A stretch of DNA of 64,000 nt from Georgenia muralis. Lineage in GTDB: Bacteria; Actinomycetota; Actinomycetes; Actinomycetales; Actinomycetaceae. Location of the stretch: the NCBI RefSeq assembly GCF_003814705.1, contig NZ_RKRA01000001.1, forward strand, positions 496,001-560,000, in the 5' to 3' direction. The translations under genes were made by a program, and so were the position numbers. Shown here in pieces: positions 45,515 through 56,124 of this stretch. Position 1 is the first letter of the stretch; each line of letters begins with the position of its first letter. The notes below the pieces were generated by a model. The model was not told where the DNA came from, did no database searches, and worked only from the letters and a program-made list of their open reading frames with translations.

Positions 45515-46242
45515 CGGACCAGGGCCGACGGGTGGGCGAGCAGAACCCCGCCGCGCCGGGACGGGCGGACCGACCGGTCCGCGTGCTCCTGGCCGACGAC
45601 CAGTCGCTCCTGCGCATGGGCTTCCGGATGGTGCTCGAGGCCGAGGACGGGATCTCGGTCGTGGGCGAGGCCGCCGACGGCGCCGCCGCGGTCTCCATGG
45701 CCGAGGCCCTGCACCCGGACGTCATCCTCATGGACGTGCGCATGCCCGGGATGGACGGCATCGCCGCGACCGAGCAGATCGCGGCCCGCCGGCCCGAGAG
45801 CCGCATCCTCATCCTCACCACGTTCGACCTCGACGAGTACGCCTTCGCGGGACTGCGGGCGGGTGCCAGCGGGTTCCTCCTCAAGGACACCCGGCCCGCC
45901 GACCTCGTCCAGGCGATCCGGACCCTCGCCGCCGGCGACGCCGTCGTGTCCCCGCGCGTCACGCGGCGCATGCTGGAGATGTTCGGCTCCCACCTGCCGG
46001 CCGGCGCGCCCGAGGGCCCACCGGGCCAGGATCCCCGGCTGGGCGGGCTCACCGCCCGCGAGCTCGAGGTCCTCACCCTGGTCGCGGAGGGGCTGTCCAA
46101 CGCCGAGATCGCGGGGCGGCTCTTCGTCTCGGAGACGACGGTGAAGACCCACGTGGGCAACCTGCTGTCCAAGCTGGACCTGCGCGACCGGGTGCAGGCG
46201 GTGGTGCTCGCCTACGAGACCGGGCTCGTCCGGCCCGGCTGA
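45511..46242 (+). CDS. response regulator, NarL/LuxR class
   Basis: This 243-residue regulator has a receiver domain RVLLADDQSLLRMGFRMVLEAEDG with phosphoacceptor Asp75 in ILMDVRMPGMDG and Lys in GFLLKDTRP, and a C-terminal LuxR helix-turn-helix LTARELEVLTLVAEGLSNAEIAGRLFVSETTVKTHVGNLLSKL. GTG 45511 is set by overlap with the kinase. It probably controls its own operon. Confidence 0.95.
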   Translation: MTDQGRRVGEQNPAAPGRADRPVRVLLADDQSLLRMGFRMVLEAEDGISVVGEAADGAAAVSMAEALHPDVILMDVRMPGMDGIAATEQIAARRPESRILILTTFDLDEYAFAGLRAGASGFLLKDTRPADLVQAIRTLAAGDAVVSPRVTRRMLEMFGSHLPAGAPEGPPGQDPRLGGLTARELEVLTLVAEGLSNAEIAGRLFVSETTVKTHVGNLLSKLDLRDRVQAVVLAYETGLVRPG

Positions 46243-46295
46243 GCCGTGCTCCGCCGGGTCCGGCCCGCGCGGCCGGTGGCGCGGGGCCCTGACGG

Positions 46296-47792
46296 CTACT
46301 GCGTGCCCGAGGGCTGCTTCCCGCCGGGCAGGGCGGCCGCCCGGTCCTCCGCGGGGCGGCCGTCGGTCGCTGCCGCGGCCTCGAACGCCGCGCGCGGGTC
46401 GTGCATCGCGCCGAGGGAGACGAGCTCACGACGGAAGAACAGCGCCTCGGTCCAGTCGGCCAGGATGCGGACCTTGCGCTCGAACGAGGGCATCGCCAGC
46501 ACGTGGTAGCTGCGGTGCATGAACCACGCGAGCGGCCCGCGGAACTTGTAGCCCTTGAGCTGGGCGACCCCCTTGTACAGCCCGAGCGAGGCCACGGTGC
46601 CGATGTTCTCGTGGCGGTACTCCGCGGGCGCCTCGCCGCGCAGGGCGAGGGCGAGGTTCTTGCCGAGCTGCTTGCCCTGGCGGACGGCGTGCTGGGCGGT
46701 GGGGGCGGTCGTGACCCCGGGGTCCTGGGTCAGGTCCGGGACGGCGGCGCAGTCACCGGCCGCCCACGCGTCGGGCACGACGTTGCCCTCGGCGTCGGCG
46801 ACCTGGAGGGTGGCGAGGGTGCGGACCCGGCCGCGCTCGTCCAGGGGGAGGTCGGTGCGGGCCAGGACCGGGTTCGCCTTGACCCCGGCGGTCCACACGA
46901 TGGTGTCCGCCTCGAACGACTCGCCCGTGGAGAGCTCGACCTTCCCGTCGACGCACGACTGCAGGAAGGTGTTGAGGTGGATCTCGACGCCGCGGTCGCG
47001 CAGCTGCTCGAGGGCGTAGCCGCCGAGCTCCTCGCCGAGCTCGGGCAGGATCCGCCCCGCCCCCTCGACGATGACGAAGCGCAGGTCCTCCGGCTCGAGG
47101 GAGGAGTACTCCTTCGTGGCCGCGCGGGCCATGTCCTCGACCTCGCCGATGGCCTCGATGCCGGCGAAGCCGCCACCGACGAAGACGAACGTGAGCATCC
47201 GGCGCCGCTTCTCGGGGTCCCACGTGGAGTCGGCCAGGGCCATGGTGTTGAGGACCTGGTTGCGCAGCGCCGTGGCCTCCTCGATGTGCTTGAAGCCGAT
47301 GGCGTTCTCCGCGAGCCCGGGGATCGGCAGCGTCCGCGCGACCGAGCCGAGCCCGACGACGAGGTGGTCGTAGGTGACCTCGTACGGCTCGTCCCCGTTG
47401 ACGGGTGCGATGACGGCCTTGCGTTCCGCGTGGCGGATCGAGGTGATGTTCCCCGTCAGGACGGTGGTGCCGCTCAGCTCGCGCCGCAGCGACGTCACGA
47501 CGTGGCGCGGCTCGATGGAGCCCGCCGCCGCCTCGGGGAGGAAGGGCTGGTAGGTCATGTAGGGACGCGGGTCGACGACGGCGATCTCGGCGTCCGCGCG
47601 GCCGAGCTTCTTGCGCAGGGTGAAGGCGGTGTAGAGGCCGATGTACCCCCCACCGGCGATGAGGATGCGCGGGGTCCGGCCCTGGACCGGGCGCAGGTCC
47701 TCGGCGCGCCGGCCGGCGGTCCGGGCGGCGACGGCGCCGGCACCCGCGACGGCGGCGGCGGTGACGGCGAGGGAACGCGCGAGGGTGGCCAT
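46296..47792 (-). CDS. ndh: type II NADH dehydrogenase (NDH-2)
   Basis: This 498-residue flavoprotein passes electrons from NADH to menaquinone without pumping protons. An N-terminal hydrophobic stretch (ARSLAVTAAAVAGAGAVA) precedes the FAD motif RILIAGGGYIGLYTAF (47-52). The NADH motif is TFVFVGGGFAGIEAIGEVEDM, and AAGDCAAVPDL binds FAD again. PTAQHAVRQGKQLGKNL and a C-terminal amphipathic helix anchor it to the membrane. The tail is longer than usual by about 30 residues. ATG 47792 has a weak ribosome site. Confidence 0.95.
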   Translation of the reverse strand: MATLARSLAVTAAAVAGAGAVAARTAGRRAEDLRPVQGRTPRILIAGGGYIGLYTAFTLRKKLGRADAEIAVVDPRPYMTYQPFLPEAAAGSIEPRHVVTSLRRELSGTTVLTGNITSIRHAERKAVIAPVNGDEPYEVTYDHLVVGLGSVARTLPIPGLAENAIGFKHIEEATALRNQVLNTMALADSTWDPEKRRRMLTFVFVGGGFAGIEAIGEVEDMARAATKEYSSLEPEDLRFVIVEGAGRILPELGEELGGYALEQLRDRGVEIHLNTFLQSCVDGKVELSTGESFEADTIVWTAGVKANPVLARTDLPLDERGRVRTLATLQVADAEGNVVPDAWAAGDCAAVPDLTQDPGVTTAPTAQHAVRQGKQLGKNLALALRGEAPAEYRHENIGTVASLGLYKGVAQLKGYKFRGPLAWFMHRSYHVLAMPSFERKVRILADWTEALFFRRELVSLGAMHDPRAAFEAAAATDGRPAEDRAAALPGGKQPSGTQ

Positions 47793-47914
47793 GCGTTCAT
47801 GGTAGGAGCGCCGGACCGGACACTCCACGCGAGGGGGACTATTCGCCCCCGTGATACCGGACACGGGGCCTACCAGACGGTGCGCGGCGCCTCCGGGACC
47901 GACGTCCCGGACCG

Positions 47915-47991
47915 TGGTGCCCCCAACGGGATTCGAACCCGTACTGCGCCGGGTTTAAGCCGGCTGCCTCTGCCAGTTGGGCTATGGGGGC
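47915..47991 (-). tRNA. tRNA with anticodon UAA (Leu), short variable arm, CCA encoded
   Basis: Seven-bp acceptor stem (GCCCCCA with TGGGGGC), discriminator A and encoded CCA. The D-arm has the Leu-like loop AACTGGCAGA. A 5-bp anticodon stem (GCCGG/CCGGC) closes loop CTTAAAC, giving anticodon TAA. The T arm is ACGGG TTCGAAT CCCGT. Between anticodon and T stems there are only five bases (GCAGT), while bacterial tRNA-Leu normally has a long variable arm. The identity is therefore Leu by anticodon but atypical in class. Confidence 0.85.
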
Positions 47992-48225
47992 GCAGGGGGA
48001 CCCACGGGCCCCGGCGCCCCATCCTGCCGCACGAGCGTGGGCGCCTGCCGCACCACCGTGCGCGCGAGCGCGCCCCCGGCGGGACACGGGACGCCGGCAC
48101 GGGATCCCACCGGCGGCAACCTCCGGCAACGGTGCGGGCCGTCGCCGCGGCGCAACTATTCTGGGCCGCGAGCGTCCGGCGCCGGCACGACGGCGGACCC
48201 CCTCTCCGTCGTCGTAGGGAGCACC

Positions 48226-49488
48226 GTGAGCGCACAGCCGAGGACCGTCCGCGGGACGCACCACCACGGCGCACGTGTCGGCCCGCTCGGCCGGTACCGG
48301 CACCGGCTCCAGGACGAACGCTTCGCCGGTCTGGTCCTCATCCTCGGCGCGGCCGTCGCGCTGGTGTGGGCGAACTCCCCCTGGCGCGGCTCCTACGAGG
48401 CGCTGTCGTCCTACGTCGTGGGCCCGGAGGCGCTGCGCCTGGACCTGGCGCTGCACTCGTGGGCCTCCGACGGCCTGCTCGCCCTCTTCTTCTTCGTCGT
48501 CGGCCTGGAGCTGAAGACCGAGTTCGTCACCGGGTCCCTCCGGGACGTGCGACGGGCGCTCGTGCCGATCCTCGCCGCGGTCTTCGGCATGGCCGGTCCG
48601 GCCCTGGTCAACACCGTCGTCCAGGTGGTCTCGGGCTCCGGCGTCTACAACGGCTGGGCGATCCCGGTCGCCACCGACATCGCGTTCGCCGTCGCCGTGC
48701 TGGGGATCTTCGGTCGCGGCTTCCCGCCCGCGGTCCGGACCTTCCTGCTGACCCTGGCCGTGGTCGACGACCTCCTCGGCATCACGGTGATCGCGATCTT
48801 CTACACCGAGCGGATCGACGCCCTCGCCCTGGCCGGGTCGCTGGCCCTCATCGTCCTCTTCGGCCTGCTCGTCCGGCGCCGGCTCACCCACTGGTGGCTG
48901 CTCGTGCCGGTCGCACTCGGCGCCTGGGGACTCATGCACGCATCCGGCGTGCACGCCACGATCGCCGGCGTGCTGCTCGGGATGACCGTGCCCGCGCTGA
49001 CCGCGCGCGGTGAGCACGAGGCGCTCACGCACCGCTTCGTCAGCCTCATCCAGCCATGGTCCGCCGGGCTGGTCCTGCCGGTGTTCGCCTTCTTCGCCTC
49101 GGGCGTCAACGTCGTCGACACCGGCGGCATCGGCGAGATGCTCACCGACCCGGTCGCGGTCGGCGTCTACCTCGGCCTGCCGCTCGGAAAGCTGGTGGGC
49201 ATCTGGGGCGGGGTGGCCCTGCTGGTCACGTTCACCCGACTGAGGCTGGGCAACGGGGTGGACCTGGCCGACATCATGCCCGTCTCGCTCGTCGCCGGCA
49301 TCGGGTTCACCGTCTCGCTCCTCATCGCGTCGCTGTCCTTCGACGAGGCGGACCCGCAGTCCGCCCACGCGCGCATCGCCGTCATCCTGGGCTCGCTGGT
49401 CGCGGCGGTCCTCGGTGCGGTCGCGCTGCGGGTGCGCGCGTCGGCGCGGATCCGCGGCCGGGCCGCGCACACCCACCACGAGGACTGA
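48226..49488 (+). CDS. nhaA: Na+/H+ antiporter NhaA
   Basis: This 420-residue protein exchanges sodium for protons at the membrane. There are about 12 helices; the ion site is in TLAVVDDLLGITVIAIFYTE (paired Asp), with GLELKTEFVTGSLRD and GWAIPVATDIAFAVAVL as further family blocks. The His/Arg-rich N-terminus is cytoplasmic. GTG 48226 follows GGGAG. It is transcribed away from the tRNA. No regulator is seen. Confidence 0.96.
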   Translation: MSAQPRTVRGTHHHGARVGPLGRYRHRLQDERFAGLVLILGAAVALVWANSPWRGSYEALSSYVVGPEALRLDLALHSWASDGLLALFFFVVGLELKTEFVTGSLRDVRRALVPILAAVFGMAGPALVNTVVQVVSGSGVYNGWAIPVATDIAFAVAVLGIFGRGFPPAVRTFLLTLAVVDDLLGITVIAIFYTERIDALALAGSLALIVLFGLLVRRRLTHWWLLVPVALGAWGLMHASGVHATIAGVLLGMTVPALTARGEHEALTHRFVSLIQPWSAGLVLPVFAFFASGVNVVDTGGIGEMLTDPVAVGVYLGLPLGKLVGIWGGVALLVTFTRLRLGNGVDLADIMPVSLVAGIGFTVSLLIASLSFDEADPQSAHARIAVILGSLVAAVLGAVALRVRASARIRGRAAHTHHED

Positions 49489-49547
49489 GAGGGCTCACCG
49501 AGCCGGCCGGGCCCTGACGGGGTCGGCCTCGGCGCACGGGGGCGAGG

Positions 49548-50546
49548 TCAGGCCTCCGCGAGCGACAGGGCGATGCCGTCGAGGATGTCGTGCTCGCTCG
49601 TGACGACCGTGGACAGCTCGCCGCCGGCGGCGGCCACCTCGCGGCGCACCCGCTCGACGACCTCGGACCACACGAGCGCACCAGCGCCGATCACGTCGAC
49701 CCGGCCCGGGTGCATGAAGCCCATCGCGGCCCGCTCGGCGCGGGTCGAGCGGAGCAGCGCCCGGCAGGAGGCGAGGACCTCCGGCACACCCAGGACGGCG
49801 CCGTCGATCGCGGTCGGGTCGTAGACCGGGAGGTCGAGCGCGTGCGCCGTGACGGTGGTGACCGAGCCCGCCAGCCCGACCAGGGTCCGGGCCCTCCCGA
49901 GCGGCACCGCGGCGGCCGCCTCGTCCAGAAGCCGACGCACGTCCGCGCGCGCCGCCGCCTCCTCCTCGGCGGTGGGCGGGTCACCGAGGAGGTGCCGCTC
50001 GGTGAGCCGGACGCAGCCCATGTCCATCGAGGACGACGCCACCGGGGTGCGCTGGCCCAGGACCAGCTCGGTGGAGCCGCCACCGATGTCGACCACGAGG
50101 TGCGGGCCGCCGTGGACGTCGGTGTCCAGGACGCTCGCCGCTCCCCGGAAGCTCAGCTCCGCCTCCTCGGCGCCGCTGACGACCTCCGGCTCCACCCCGA
50201 GCGCCGAGCGCACGCCGTCGACGAAGTCCTGGACGTTCTCCGCGTCCCGCGTGGCCGAGGTCGCCACGAACCGGATCCGTTCGACGCCGTGCGCCTCGCA
50301 CAGGTCGGCGTAGGCACGGGCGGCCGTGAGCGTGCGCTCGAGCGCGACCGGGTCCAGGCGGCCGGTGCGGTCCACGCCCTGCCCCAGGCGCACCACCTCC
50401 ATCCGGCGCTCGACGTCACGCAGGCGCAGGACGGGCTCCCCGCCCGTGCCGGTGCACGCCGTGGCGCCCGTCCCGGCGCCGTCGGTGTCGGCGATGAGGA
50501 GCCGGATGGAGTTCGTCCCGCAGTCGATGGCAGCCACTCGAGTCAC
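49548..50546 (-). CDS. Ppx/GppA-family phosphatase
   Basis: This 332-residue exopolyphosphatase or guanosine pentaphosphatase has the ASKHA fold: AAIDCGTNSIRLLIAD (phosphate 1), VATSATRDAENVQDF, HLVVDIGGGSTELVLGQ (phosphate 2), GLAGSVTTVTA, and the C-terminal VIGAGALVWSEVVERV. It lacks the C-terminal HD domain of the long forms, as usual in actinobacteria. GTG 50546 is preferred over 50576. It follows DUF501 in the eno cluster as in M. tuberculosis (Rv1026). Confidence 0.93.
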   Translation of the reverse strand: MTRVAAIDCGTNSIRLLIADTDGAGTGATACTGTGGEPVLRLRDVERRMEVVRLGQGVDRTGRLDPVALERTLTAARAYADLCEAHGVERIRFVATSATRDAENVQDFVDGVRSALGVEPEVVSGAEEAELSFRGAASVLDTDVHGGPHLVVDIGGGSTELVLGQRTPVASSSMDMGCVRLTERHLLGDPPTAEEEAAARADVRRLLDEAAAAVPLGRARTLVGLAGSVTTVTAHALDLPVYDPTAIDGAVLGVPEVLASCRALLRSTRAERAAMGFMHPGRVDVIGAGALVWSEVVERVRREVAAAGGELSTVVTSEHDILDGIALSLAEA

Positions 50547-50614
50547 GGGGACAACCCTGCCACGTGGGACCGACACCGCCTCCGGAGGGACCTCACGCGC
50601 CTACGCTGGCGGGC

Positions 50615-51091
50615 ATGGACCCACGCGACGACGGCGAGGCGCGCGCCCTGGCGGCGCTGCAGGCCGCCGGCATCGGCTTCACCATCACCAGGCACGGCCG
50701 GGTCTCGAGCCTGGCGGAGGCGGCCGCCGCGCGCGGGGTCGCGCCGTCGGCCGTCATCAAGACCCTCGTGGTCCGCCGCGGGGAGGGCGACCACGTCCTC
50801 GTCCTCGTGCCGGGCGGCCGGACGATCTCCTGGCCCAAGCTCCGGGCCCTGCTGGGCGTGAGCCGGCTGTCGATGCCCGACGCCACGGTCGCGCGGGACG
50901 CCACCGGCTACGAGCGGGGCACCATCACCCCGTTCGGCTCGCTCACCGCCTGGCCGGTCGTCGCCGACGCGTCGATCAGCGGGACGGTCTCCATCGGCGC
51001 GGGCGCGCACGGCGTCGCGGCGACCGTGTCGGCCGCCGAGCTCGTCGCCGCGCTCGACGCACAGGTCGCCGACGTCACCGAGCCGGAGTAG
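50615..51091 (+). CDS. YbaK/EbsC-family trans-editing protein
   Basis: This 158-residue single-domain deacylase hydrolyses mischarged aminoacyl-tRNA (often Cys-tRNA-Pro). The family shape is clear: GIGFTITRHGRVSSLAEAAAARGVAPSAVIKTLVVRR with the catalytic Lys in VIKTLV, VLVLVPGGRTISWPKLRALLG, and TPFGS near the substrate pocket. ATG 50615 lies in the 68-bp gap from the divergent ppx. It is the only plus-strand gene in this block. Confidence 0.9.
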   Translation: MDPRDDGEARALAALQAAGIGFTITRHGRVSSLAEAAAARGVAPSAVIKTLVVRRGEGDHVLVLVPGGRTISWPKLRALLGVSRLSMPDATVARDATGYERGTITPFGSLTAWPVVADASISGTVSIGAGAHGVAATVSAAELVAALDAQVADVTEPE

Positions 51092-51139
51092 CCGCGAGGC
51101 CGGGCTGCGCCGTGAACGATCCGGCCGAGCACGCTGCGG

Positions 51140-51631
51140 TCAGCAGGTGCAGCGGTCGGGGCTCCAGACCCCGGAGAGGAGCTCCAGCGTCCGGTCCCCC
51201 ATCGGGTTGACGCCCGGGCCGACGGCGAGGGTGTGGCCGAGCAGCGCGTGCAGGCACTTGACGCGCGTCGGCATCCCCCCGGCGGAGACCCCGGCGATCT
51301 CGGGCACGTCACCGAGCTCGGACCGCCGGGCGAGGTAGTCCTCGTGGGCGGCGAGGTACGCCGCGCGCAGGTCGGCGTCCTGGGCCAGGGCCTCGTTCAT
51401 GCCCACCATCGCCCCCTCGGCCTCGAGGGTGCTCGCGGCCTTCACCGCGCCCGGGGAGGTGAGGTAGTACGTCGTCGGGAACGGGGTGCCGTCGTCCAGC
51501 CGGGGCGCCGTGCGCACGACGGTCGGCCGGCCGCACACGCACCGGGCGGCCACGGCGACGACGCCGCGCGGGACCCGGCCGAGCTGCTCGGCGAGGACCT
51601 CGAGGTCCCGGTCGGTGACGGTGGTGTCCAC
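51140..51631 (-). CDS. DUF501 domain protein
   Basis: This 163-residue protein has conserved blocks VAVAARCVCGRPTVVRTAPRLDDGTPFPTTYYLTSPGAVKAASTLEAEGAM and GDVPEIAGVSAGGMPTRVKCLHALLGHTLAVGPGVNPMGD, ending in CTC. Cys residues and His suggest metal binding, but no function is known. GTG 51631 follows GAGAGGGG. It sits between ftsB-like and ppx genes as in Mycobacterium (Rv1025). Confidence 0.92.
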   Translation of the reverse strand: MDTTVTDRDLEVLAEQLGRVPRGVVAVAARCVCGRPTVVRTAPRLDDGTPFPTTYYLTSPGAVKAASTLEAEGAMVGMNEALAQDADLRAAYLAAHEDYLARRSELGDVPEIAGVSAGGMPTRVKCLHALLGHTLAVGPGVNPMGDRTLELLSGVWSPDRCTC

Positions 51632-51782
51632 TGAGCCCCTCTCCGCCCGCGCCCCCGGCGGGCGCGGTCTGCTCGAGGCACGATATCCGGGATCGCCCGA
51701 CCGCCGGCCGCACAGCGTCCGGCGGTCCGGCGTGGTCGTCGTCACGGCGGTGCGCCACCGCAGGGTCGTCCGGGTCAGGCGA

Positions 51783-52430
51783 TCAGGGGGTCGCGGGGTC
51801 GGCGGGAACGGTCAGCCCCGAGGGGTCCTCCTCGCCCGGACCCGCGTACCCCGCCACCTGGACCGAGTCCCACATGCGCAGGTACCACGGGGTCGCCGAC
51901 GCGACCGCGGCGGCCCGTTCGGCGGCCTCCGCCTCGGCCGGGTCCTCCCCGCCCGTGACCGTCTCCGGGTCGACGACGACGTACGGCGTCTCCCCGGGCA
52001 TGACGTAGCCCAGCCGGTCCCGCGCCTGCGCCTGCACGTAGGCCGGGTCCTGCCAGCGCTCGAGCTGGGTCTCGAGCTCGTCGTTGCGCACCTGCGCGTC
52101 GGCGACCCGGGCGTTGAGGGCCCGCAGCTCCTCCTGCTGGGCCACGGCGTAGCGCAGCGTCGGGGCGAGCACGGCGAAGGCGACGAGCGCGACGAGGGAG
52201 AGGATGAGGGCGCGCAGGCTGACGGTCGGGCGGGGCTCCCCCCGCCGTCCCGGACGGCCCCAGGCCAGGGCGCGACCGGCCCGGGGCCCGCGGGGGTGAG
52301 CCGGCTCGTCCCGCGCCGCACCGGGTGCCGCCTCCGCCCTCGCGGCCGCGGTCCGGACCGTCGTCCGCCCCCGACCACGTGTCTGTCCCGGGGTGCCCGC
52401 GCGCGGCGCGGTGGGACGACGGCTGCTCAT
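51783..52430 (-). CDS. FtsB/DivIC-family septum formation initiator
   Basis: This 215-residue protein has a disordered Arg/Pro-rich cytoplasmic part of about 75 residues, one membrane helix (SLRALILSLVALVAFAVLAPTL) and an external coiled coil (QQEELRALNARVADAQVRNDELETQLERW). The conserved DPAYVQAQARDRLGYVMPGETPYVV follows. This is the divisome scaffold seen next to enolase across actinobacteria. ATG 52430 is chosen for a GGAGAA nine bases upstream; ATG 52448 is an alternative. Confidence 0.92.
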   Translation of the reverse strand: MSSRRPTAPRAGTPGQTRGRGRTTVRTAAARAEAAPGAARDEPAHPRGPRAGRALAWGRPGRRGEPRPTVSLRALILSLVALVAFAVLAPTLRYAVAQQEELRALNARVADAQVRNDELETQLERWQDPAYVQAQARDRLGYVMPGETPYVVVDPETVTGGEDPAEAEAAERAAAVASATPWYLRMWDSVQVAGYAGPGEEDPSGLTVPADPATP

Positions 52431-52516
52431 GACCTCATGTTCTCCCATGGCACGAGCGAACGCCGGGAGCCGTCGACGTGAGTCGCGGCCCCCGGCGTCC
52501 GGGGCGGTTCACCGTG

Positions 52517-52534
52517 GACGGGCGCTCGCCCGTC
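52517..52534 (-). terminator. short hairpin after eno
   Basis: GACGGGC, loop gctc, GCCCGTC. It lies 19 bases beyond the enolase stop on the minus strand and before the ftsB-like start. Modest stem, no T-tract, so readthrough is possible. Confidence 0.5.
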
Positions 52535-52552
52535 AGCGGTCGGCGGTGCGGG

Positions 52553-54492
<1,940 letters not shown>

Positions 54493-54593
54493 CGATGAAC
54501 CTCCGGAAGTCTCCCGGCGTACGTGCGCCGCCGGGTCGTGGCTGAGCTCACCGACCATCGTAGGGGGAACGGGGCCCGCTCCGGCCCGCCCGC

Positions 54594-54848
54594 TCAGGAC
54601 CGTTGCTGCTCGACGAACTCCGCCAGGCTGCCCACCGTCTCGAAGACGTCACCGGTGAAGCCCTCGTCGTCGATCTCGAACCCGAAGCGGTCCTCCAGAG
54701 CCGTGGCGAGGGACAGCACGGCCAGGGAGTCCAGCTCCGGCATGGCCCCGAAGAGGGGCGTCGAGGCGTCCAGCTCGCGGCCCTCGATGCCGAGGGTCTC
54801 GACGACGACGGCGATGACGCCGTCCAGGGTGGTGCTGCTGACGTCCAT
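54594..54848 (-). CDS. acyl/peptidyl carrier protein
   Basis: This 84-residue four-helix carrier protein has its phosphopantetheine attachment at Ser41 in MPELDSLAVLSLATALEDRFGFEI, the classic DSL motif. It is distinct from the fatty-acid AcpP and is encoded 19 bp after a PLP decarboxylase and close to an AMP-ligase, so it probably carries an activated amino or acyl group for that small pathway. Confidence 0.93.
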   Translation of the reverse strand: MDVSSTTLDGVIAVVVETLGIEGRELDASTPLFGAMPELDSLAVLSLATALEDRFGFEIDDEGFTGDVFETVGSLAEFVEQQRS

Positions 54849-54867
54849 GGGTGCCTCCGAGTAGCTG

Positions 54868-56124
54868 TCAGACGAGGACCTCGGCCGGTTCGGGGTGGCC
54901 GAGGAAGGCGGTGGGGCTGGCGGTCAGGCCGTACGCGCCGGCCTGGAAGATCACGAGAAGGTCGCCGATGTCCGCGTGGGGCAGGGCGACGGAGTCGCCG
55001 AGAAGGTCCAGCGGGGTGCACAGGCACCCGACGACGGTGACGGTCTCCTCCGCCGCCCCGTCCACCCGGGTGGCGACGGCGAGGGGGTAGTTGCGGCGGA
55101 TCACCTGGCCGAAGTTGCCCGAGGCGGCGAGCTGGTGGTGCAGCCCGCCGTCGACCACGAGGTACGTCCGCCCGCGGGAGACCTTCCGGTCCACCACCCG
55201 GGTGACGTAGACGCCCGCCTCCCCGACGAGGTAGCGGCCCAGCTCGACGACGACCCGCGCCTGCGGGAGCTGCGTGGAGATCCGCGACTCCACGAGCTGG
55301 GCGAGCCCTGCCCCCACGGCGGGGAGGTCCAGCGCGACGTCCTTCTCGAAGTAGGGGATGCCGAAGCCCCCGCCAAGGTTGAGGTAGCGCACCGGCCACG
55401 GCGCCCGCTCCGCGAGAGCCAGGACCAGGTCGACGGTCCGGCGCTGCGCCTCGGTGATGATCCCGGCGTTGAGGTTCTGGGAGCCGGCGAAGACGTGGTA
55501 GCCGATCACGTCGACGTCCGCGGCGGCGAGGTCGGCCAGCAGCGCGGGGACCTGCTCGGCGTCGACGCCGAACTGCTGCGGCCCCCCTCCCATGCGCATC
55601 CCCGACCCCTTGACCTGGAAGTCGGGGTTGACGCGCACGGCCACCCGGGGGCGAAGCGCGAGCCGGTCGCCCGCACGGACGACGCGGGCGGCCTCAGTCT
55701 GGGATTCCATCTCGATGGTCACCCCCGCGGCGACAGCCTGGGTGATCTCCGCCTCGGTCTTGCCCGGTCCCGCGAAGCTCACCCGGTCGGCGGGCACGGG
55801 GGTGTCCAGCGCCGTGCGCATCTCCAGCGCGGAGGCGACGTCGAGGGAGTCCACGAGCGCGGCGAGGTGCTGGACGACGGCGGGCATCGGGTTGGCCTTG
55901 ACGGCGTAGCTGAGCTCGACCCGGTCGGGCAGGGTGCGGCGCAGGAGGTCCACCCGGGCGGTGATGAGGGACCGGTCGTACGCGAAGTAGGGCGTGGCGC
56001 CGACCCGCTCGGTGAGCCGGTCGACGGGGACGCCACCGATCGTGAGGCGGCCGTCGAGGGCCCCGAAGGCGTCGACGGTCGACCGGCCGCCGCGGTTCCC
56101 GCTCACCGGGCCGGTCCCGCTCAT
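54868..56124 (-). CDS. PLP-dependent decarboxylase, alanine-racemase fold (group IV)
   Basis: This 418-residue protein is of the ornithine/DAP decarboxylase class. PLP Lys76 lies in ELSYAVKANPMPAV; the phosphate loop is YLNLGGGFGIPYF; the active-site Cys region VTVVGCLCTPLDLLGD and the final FQAGAYGLTASPTAFLGHP match the class. It resembles the decarboxylases annotated as exosortase-A-associated, but no exosortase is present here. It overlaps the AMP-ligase stop (ATGA). A carrier-bound or free amino acid may be the substrate; this is inferred. Confidence 0.9.
   Translation of the reverse strand: MSGTGPVSGNRGGRSTVDAFGALDGRLTIGGVPVDRLTERVGATPYFAYDRSLITARVDLLRRTLPDRVELSYAVKANPMPAVVQHLAALVDSLDVASALEMRTALDTPVPADRVSFAGPGKTEAEITQAVAAGVTIEMESQTEAARVVRAGDRLALRPRVAVRVNPDFQVKGSGMRMGGGPQQFGVDAEQVPALLADLAAADVDVIGYHVFAGSQNLNAGIITEAQRRTVDLVLALAERAPWPVRYLNLGGGFGIPYFEKDVALDLPAVGAGLAQLVESRISTQLPQARVVVELGRYLVGEAGVYVTRVVDRKVSRGRTYLVVDGGLHHQLAASGNFGQVIRRNYPLAVATRVDGAAEETVTVVGCLCTPLDLLGDSVALPHADIGDLLVIFQAGAYGLTASPTAFLGHPEPAEVLV

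Noticed and set aside
47915-47991. The tRNA as attachment site of the mobile island
   Set aside because: The island lies more than 34 kb away and no direct repeat of the tRNA 3' end or integrase occurs beside the tRNA.
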